Assembly (NCBI GenBank): GCA_933228675.1
Contig: OW121740.1
Coordinates: 32,822,632-32,886,631, forward strand
Length of the DNA stretch: 64,000 nt
Source: Stomorhina lunata
Taxonomy: Eukaryota; Arthropoda; Insecta; Diptera; Rhiniidae
Direction: 5' to 3'
Part shown: positions 58,460 through 64,000 of the stretch, piece by piece
How the letters are laid out: the number at the start of each line of letters is the position of its first letter
Numbering within the stretch: position 1 is the first letter of the stretch
Made by a program: the position numbers and the translations under genes
Notes under the pieces: model-generated
What the model saw: the letters and a program-made list of their open reading frames with translations, nothing else
Databases searched by the model: none
What the model was told of the DNA's origin: nothing

Positions 58460-58870
58460 GATTGGTCTTAACTTGATGAGCCTAGACTTATCTAGGTTAT
58501 ACTTTATCTCAACTGTGGACACTGACCTCCTCGTGGTATCACCCGGTGAACTAGGTTAATACCCGTTAATGTAGTGAGCTTACTTGTGCCGCGAGTTCTC
58601 CCATAAGAACTATAAAAATATGGTTTAGAATGTTAGGCTAGTAACCCACTTCTGGAAAAAAACTATTACTATGAAAAAGCTGAAATTAGAATAAAAGGGG
58701 GTCCACCTTATGTCAGAAGAGCACTCCCGAAATTTAGATGAAAAGACCAAAAGAAAGTCTTTTAAAGCTTGTCCTACGAAATTGGAGAATACGTGAATTC
58801 TAAAATATGCTGGGCCTTTGACCTTAATAGGTTGTAAATATAGGCCATTTAAGTAAGTAGGTTAAGTATG
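58460..58870 (+). mobile_element. Retroposon-like repeat with AAGT tail, copy 2
   Basis: Matches 19776-20060 in reverse: GTTATACTTTATCTCAACTG, ACCCGTTAATGTAGTGAG, GAGTTCTCCCATAAGAACTA, then GTAAATATAGGCCATTTAAG and an AAGTAAGTAGG edge. It contains extra internal sequence absent from the first copy. Confidence 0.6.
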
Positions 58871-59490
58871 TGCCCCACCCAGCCGCACAGAAGTGCCTCC
58901 AATTCTTAATTTTTTTCGAGATCTTAAATATTTGACTGAGTTAGGTTTTGAAAGATTCAAGAGCTTTTTCAAAGGGCAACCAGTATTTCGTCATAACATA
59001 ATTGATTTCTAATTCTTAGTAAGCCTAATGTCTACATTGTCGCTATAATGGTAAGATTTGTCTATAGAGTTGTAAGATAACATACAATTCATTCTGACAA
59101 AATTTGTATTTATTGTTCAAAACTAACATACCATTTTAGTTTTAATAGCACGATTTTCTGTTAGCCTCAAAATAGGCCCAGTTTCAGCGGTTGTAATTTC
59201 ATTAGCTCTAGATTTCTTTCTCTGGAGGTTTGAGTACAGAAAAATGTCGCTGGGCCAGTTTCGATGAATAAGTGCAACCAAATGCTTATTCATGAAATTT
59301 TGCCAATACAATACATTATTTTTTCTTATAATACGCTTTTAGCCAATTTGTCTCTCAAAAGCTCCAAGGATGCTTAGCTTGATATTTATTTTAAACCACA
59401 GGCCAGATACAAATAGATAAAGAGGATACAATTTTGCTTACGTACCAGCTGATTACAAACCCCTTCGAAAAAGTTCAGTCTTTCGCTATG
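58871..59490. other. Unique sequence, no gene seen
   Basis: The short minus ORF at 59123-59311 has no recognisable similarity. Confidence 0.4.
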
Positions 59491-59499
59491 CGAATTTAA

Positions 59500-60690
59500 T
59501 GAAGCAAAAATTTGCCTCTGCTGCTCTTAATACCTGGTTGACCAGGCCTTGCTGACCAGGAGCTTTATGATAAGCATTTTGATTCAAATTTTAAAGTTTT
59601 TATATATTTTATTTTATAAACTACTAAAATAAATTTAAAGGAAAGACATTGTATAAATATTCAATTAATTTTAATTAAATTAAATGTACAGATTACAAAT
59701 AAATTGACTTTGATTAATTTTCAGTAGCGCCACCTGTCGGAAATTATTTATACCAACTAAAAAGCCTTTGCCGGCTCATGTGCTACAACTTTGCTAAAGA
59801 TCATAGCATTATCAAATGTACAGTTTGCGATTTATTTAATTTTTAGTAATTTTCAGTTGCGCCACCTGTCGGCAATTAGTCTTACCAACTTAAAAACCTT
59901 CGCTGGCTTATCCGCAACGTCTTCGCTAATTTTCAGTAGCGCCACCTGTCGGAAATTATTTATACCAACTAAAAAGCCTTTGCCGGCTCATGTGCTACAA
60001 CTTTGCTAAAGATCATAGCATTATCAAATGTACAGTTTGCGATTTATTTAATTTTTAGTAATTTTCAGTTGCGCCACCTGTCGGCAATTAGTCTTACCAA
60101 CTTAAAAACCTTCGCTGGCTTATCCGCAACGTCTTCGCTAAAGGGCATAACATGATCAAATTCACAGTTTACAATTCTATAAAGAACATACATACAAAAA
60201 AACATTAATTTGTTTAAAAGTTACAACATTACTATTTTTTTCCCTTTTTATCCCCTAATTTCAAAAAGTTCCATATGCATATTTAGTACTGGTACCAATT
60301 GAATTCAGTACATTTTATTAAAACGCAGTTAATATAATGTTCCTATTCATATTAAGTCATGCGGTGTTAAGTTATCATTTTGTCCCTTTTTACCCTTTTT
60401 GGACCCCGAAATCAAAAAAGTACCAAATACGTGATCAATATTTTTTTACATCTCTTGATTGCAGTACAAAGTTCCTTTCTATATTCTTAAGTTTAAGAAA
60501 TAAGAGTGGGTTAAAAAAGTACCAAATAAACTATTTTCACCCTTTTTTACCCCCTATCGGACATAGTTTCAAAAAAGTACCAAGCACCTGTCCGCTTATT
60601 TTCATAGCTGCTTAAAACGTAATTAAAATTTTGTTTCTATACCTATTACTTTAGGAGATATAACGATTTTAGACCCTAGGGTGCTTGTGC
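59500..60690 (-). repeat. Family C repeat, copy 3 (reverse)
   Basis: Reverse copy beginning with the AGCTTTATGATAAGCATTTT edge (compare 35333-35350), followed by the tandem array and the AAAAAAGTACC part. The array holds a recent duplication, annotated separately. ORFs at 59791-60009 and 60337-60615 are repeat-derived. Confidence 0.75.
59717..60140. repeat. Perfect 212-bp tandem duplication inside family C copy 3
   Basis: Sequence from about 59721 repeats from 59933 with no difference seen by eye over roughly 210 bp. The boundary is marked by CTTCGCTAATTTTCAG at the junction against CTTCGCTAAAGGGC at the end. Confidence 0.9.
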
Positions 60691-60784
60691 AAACCTTTTT
60701 AGAATTCTTTGGGATAACAATGGTTAAAACTACCTAGTCGTGAAAAAAAAACATACCCACTCCAATAAACGGTCTGATCTATTT

Positions 60785-61395
60785 TACAAAACAAGTAAGA
60801 ATGTGCTATAGTGGGTCAAACCCTACCATACGATACCCTTCACCGCTAAGGTCAAATGTGTTCTTTTTCCTGTATAAAGACAAATATTTGCTAAATTTTG
60901 CCAACATACAAACATTTTCTCAAAACATATATATTTAACCTGTTATCGTCATTTGAACTCATATGAGAGCTAGGGTCAAAAGAGACCGATTGTTCCCAAA
61001 TTTGGCAAATTGATTACAGTTTTCACAAAACTTATGTATTCAAATAAAATATATCAAAATTCTTATTTTCTTCAAATCTGACGAGCGTTTAAGTGATTTT
61101 TGTCTCATTTAGTGCATTTTGACAGAAGAGTTTGTATGGGAGCTATGGTCAAATGTGGACCGATTTCGAAATTTGGTACAGTAATTTTGGTTTACGTAAG
61201 CAGTATTTGTTTTAAATTTCATGAAAAAATATTGATATTTGAGGCCAAAATATCAATTCCGGAAATTGAGACCCATGGTAGGTATCCTAAATAGGTATAC
61301 TAAAAGGTGGGTCTAAGACATGTATTTCTTTGCGTTACATACATCAGCAAACATTTATAATACCCTTCCCACCGATGGTGGTGAAGGGTATAAAA
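60785..61395 (+). repeat. Family A repeat (internally deleted)
   Basis: From CAAGTAAGAATGTGCTATAG to GATGGTGGTGAAGGGTATAA. It lacks the GGGGGTCCAGCCAG segment present in other copies. Confidence 0.8.
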
Positions 61396-61441
61396 AGTCC
61401 TTTTTAGAATTAGTTTGAAATTATTGTGAAAATATTTGGAT

Positions 61442-61765
61442 ATGGGGCCAAATTACCGCATTCGATATCGATCGAAAACTCAGACTTTAAAGCAAATATT
61501 GTGAAGTATACTTTAGGGATGTTCAAAGTTACTTCGATGCAAAAAGTTTATTGAAATTTGTTATCCATTTTGATTCGTTTTTAAAAATATATATTGTTCA
61601 ATTAAAACTCTTTTGCTATTGTTCATCTTTTTTCAAATAACTTCAAAAAATATAATAAACTGTGCTTCTTTTAAACAATTTTGGTTATCCTTAAAGTATG
61701 CTATACAAATGTTTTGAAAATATCTAAGATTTCGATCGATATCGAATGCCATAATTTGGCCCCTG
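61442..61765 (+). mobile_element. Terminal-inverted-repeat MITE, copy 2
   Basis: Same family as 17866-18188. The left tip has lost CA of CAGGGGCC. The right tip reads ATAATTTGGCCCCTG. Confidence 0.88.
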
Positions 61766-61781
61766 ACTAATTAACAAATAC

Positions 61782-62107
61782 CAGGGGCCAAATTACCGCA
61801 TTTGATATCGATCGAAAACTCAGACTTTTAAGCGAATTTTATGTAGTATACTTGAGGGATGTTCACAAATACTTCGATGCAAAAAGTTTATTGAAATTTT
61901 GTATGAATTTTGATTCGTTTTGAAAAATATATTTTGTTCAATTAAAACGCTTTTACTACTGTTTATCTTTTTTCAAATAACTTAAAAAAATATATATTAA
62001 ACTGTCCATCTTTTAATTAATTTTGATTATCCTTAAAGTATGCCATACAAATGTTTTGAAAATATCTAAGATTTCGATCGATATCGAATGCCGTAATTTG
62101 GCCCCAG
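61782..62107 (+). mobile_element. Terminal-inverted-repeat MITE, copy 3
   Basis: CAGGGGCCAAATTACCGCAT to GCCGTAATTTGGCCCCAG, in the same direction as copy 2 and only 16 bp away from it. Confidence 0.9.
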
Positions 62108-63930
62108 ATTTTAGTACCAGTGTAATATTTAAATATACAATTTTAAATAAATTTATTTTAATTATTCATTAAAATTGTATAAATATAATAAATAATTCTA
62201 AATACTTGAAACTAAATAAATGCAACAATTCACATCAAAATATTTACGGAGGTTTATTATTAGGTAATTGCAACTGAACACAAAGTAATAAAAAATACCA
62301 CCAAAATGCCACTCAATTTCTGCAACTCATTCATTAATTACCATTAAAATCACATTTTGGATTTGAAATGTAAAATATATGCTATTACCTACTTACACAT
62401 GAATGTATGTATGAATACAAAACCTACTCGAAAACATTTAAATTTAGTCCAAAATTAAATCTGGTCAACCTCGTGTATAAATCGTTTAACCATAAATCAT
62501 TATAAAATCGAATTTGATTATCTTGCGGTTACGAAAATTTTCATTCTTCTACGAAATGTTGTGCCAAATACTTGATGTTGTTGCTGACGTTGTTGTTGCA
62601 ATTTGTTGCTGCAACTGCAACTGAAATTAAATCGATTTTTGACAACATCAGACAACACATTTAATTTAATTGTAAATGCAGTTTAAACAAATCAAATCAA
62701 ATACTTGTTGAAAATAAATTGTTGCTAGTAAGCTAAAATTTTGTCAGTTAAAATAACAAAAACAACAAGAATAACAACATTATCAGCAAAAACAACAATT
62801 GTGTATTTGTATTCAAATGCATTTTAATTTTATGTGTATGTATGTATGTATGCAAATACATACATATGTTAGATTTAAATACGTAAAATAACAGTAAAAT
62901 AAATATTTATTTAACACATCTGATTAATTAAACAAATATCATGTTTTGCCAATAAACAATACAGATCAATTTTATTTAAACATTAATTGTTGTGTCGGGT
63001 CAGATAGAGAACAAATTTCAATTCAATTTGAGGTTTTTCTCTATTTGTTTCAAGAATGAATTTGACAGAAAATATTTTGAGATATTTGCTGATATAAAAT
63101 ACTTAAATTATTTTGACATGATAATTAATAATGTTGACAAAATTTTCTTAGTGAAACTTTAACAAACATATTTTTAAAGGAAATATTTACAAAAAAAACA
63201 TGTATTTTGTAAAATTTTTGTAAAAGCGTTTTATAATATATGAAATTTTCATCGGAAATTTGTACAGTATATCGGTTCGCCTTCCATACAAAAAAAAGTT
63301 GTATGAGTCACCCCCAGGAGTAAAGATAATGTTAAAACAATTCAAAATTTTAATTAAAAAAAACAATTTTAACTGACTATGATGATTAAAATCTTTAATA
63401 TATACAACCTCATCAATTAAAATATAAGACAGTCAAGGCGATAGTTTACCATATTGTTACGTTTTTCCTTTAAAAATGTGAAAGGAATTCTTTTTGCAAA
63501 CAACTCAAAACAAAATTAAAACACTTAATTACGTTTTTCAAAGTTATCGTTATATTAACTTTAGAGTTAATCATTTAAACACACTTTACTAATATTCTTA
63601 GTCTCACTGTTCTCTTATACGCGTCTCGATAAACAACTGTTCCCACAATATTCGTTCATCGGCCTTATATATTTAGTAGAGCAAAGAGTTTTTAGAATTT
63701 TCTGCAGACGTATACAAAGATCTGCTGTCGTTGATTACACTAACAATGTGGCTTACGAGAGTTCATGCATGTTCCAAAACATTTTCACATGATCAAGAAC
63801 ACGCTCACACATATGTATGTTGCACAAATAGATTGTCTGAAGTTAACATTAACAGATAGAGTGTGAGAATGTAGATAAAAGAGAAAAATGTTGATATACT
63901 CTTTACAGCAAATAAGTGAAACATGTTACT
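62108..63930. other. Unique AT-rich sequence, no gene seen
   Basis: Includes a short stretch of TTGTTGC trinucleotide repeats (62575-62615), AACAACAA-rich intron-like sequence and a (GTAT)n tract at 62837-62855. No exon was recognised. Confidence 0.4.
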
Positions 63931-63963
63931 CTGCTTATTATTATTATATTCTTAAACGAGCAA

Positions 63964-64000
<37 letters not shown>
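63931..64000 (+). repeat. Start of another family C copy, cut by the window edge
   Basis: TATTCTTAAACGAGCAATAA followed by (TA)n, as at 33805-33840. Confidence 0.65.

Overview
The window looks like intronic or intergenic DNA from a higher fly (Brachycera, probably a calyptrate such as a blow fly or house-fly relative). The reasons are very AT-rich sequence, 57-81 nt introns, DD41D 'rosa'-type mariner copies, a LOA-like non-LTR retrotransposon whose ORF1 resembles insect DUF4780 proteins, and several non-coding repeat families of fly-genome character. The species call is inference. Nothing suggests bacterial or viral DNA.

Only one stretch looks like a host coding exon: 39811-40012 (+), which ends in a good splice donor after an AU-rich leader. 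Nearly everything else recognisable is mobile or tandem repeat DNA.

Layout. 0-11 kb: nested repeats. Non-coding families A, B and C carry insertions of a tRNA-Ala-derived SINE, DD41D mariner copies, a pogo-like MITE and, inside that MITE, a small TTAA-type MITE. 11-22 kb: a 214-bp tandem duplication, more mariner and SINE relics, a hAT-like MITE, non-LTR relics and one AU-rich unique block. 22.9-38.9 kb: four large arrays of 29- or 31-bp AT-rich units; the arrays at 26.1-28.6 and 30.3-32.0 kb are inverted copies of one another. 39-46 kb: the host exon, a full SINE with target-site duplication, a TTAA-flanked piggyBac-like element, and mariner relics. 46.09-51.85 kb: a complete, apparently young LOA-like retrotransposon (ORF1 and ORF2 intact) between perfect 14-bp target-site duplications. 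52.2-52.6 kb: a decayed relative of it in the opposite direction. 52.93-58.14 kb: an EnSpm/CACTA-like DNA transposon. 58-64 kb: more copies of families A and C, paired MITEs, and unique AT-rich DNA.

The most interesting object is the 5.2-kb transposon at 52.93-58.14 kb. Its 792-codon zinc-finger/transposase ORF and the smaller ORFs downstream can be joined through six short introns with GT-AG ends and compatible phases. The result is one intact gene of 1249 codons: C2H2 fingers, a transposase core, a SAM domain and a SAMD3-like C-terminal region. The first intron is preceded by an ORF that closes 33 nt into it. Retaining that intron would give a 792-residue protein without the SAM part, a possible splice switch.
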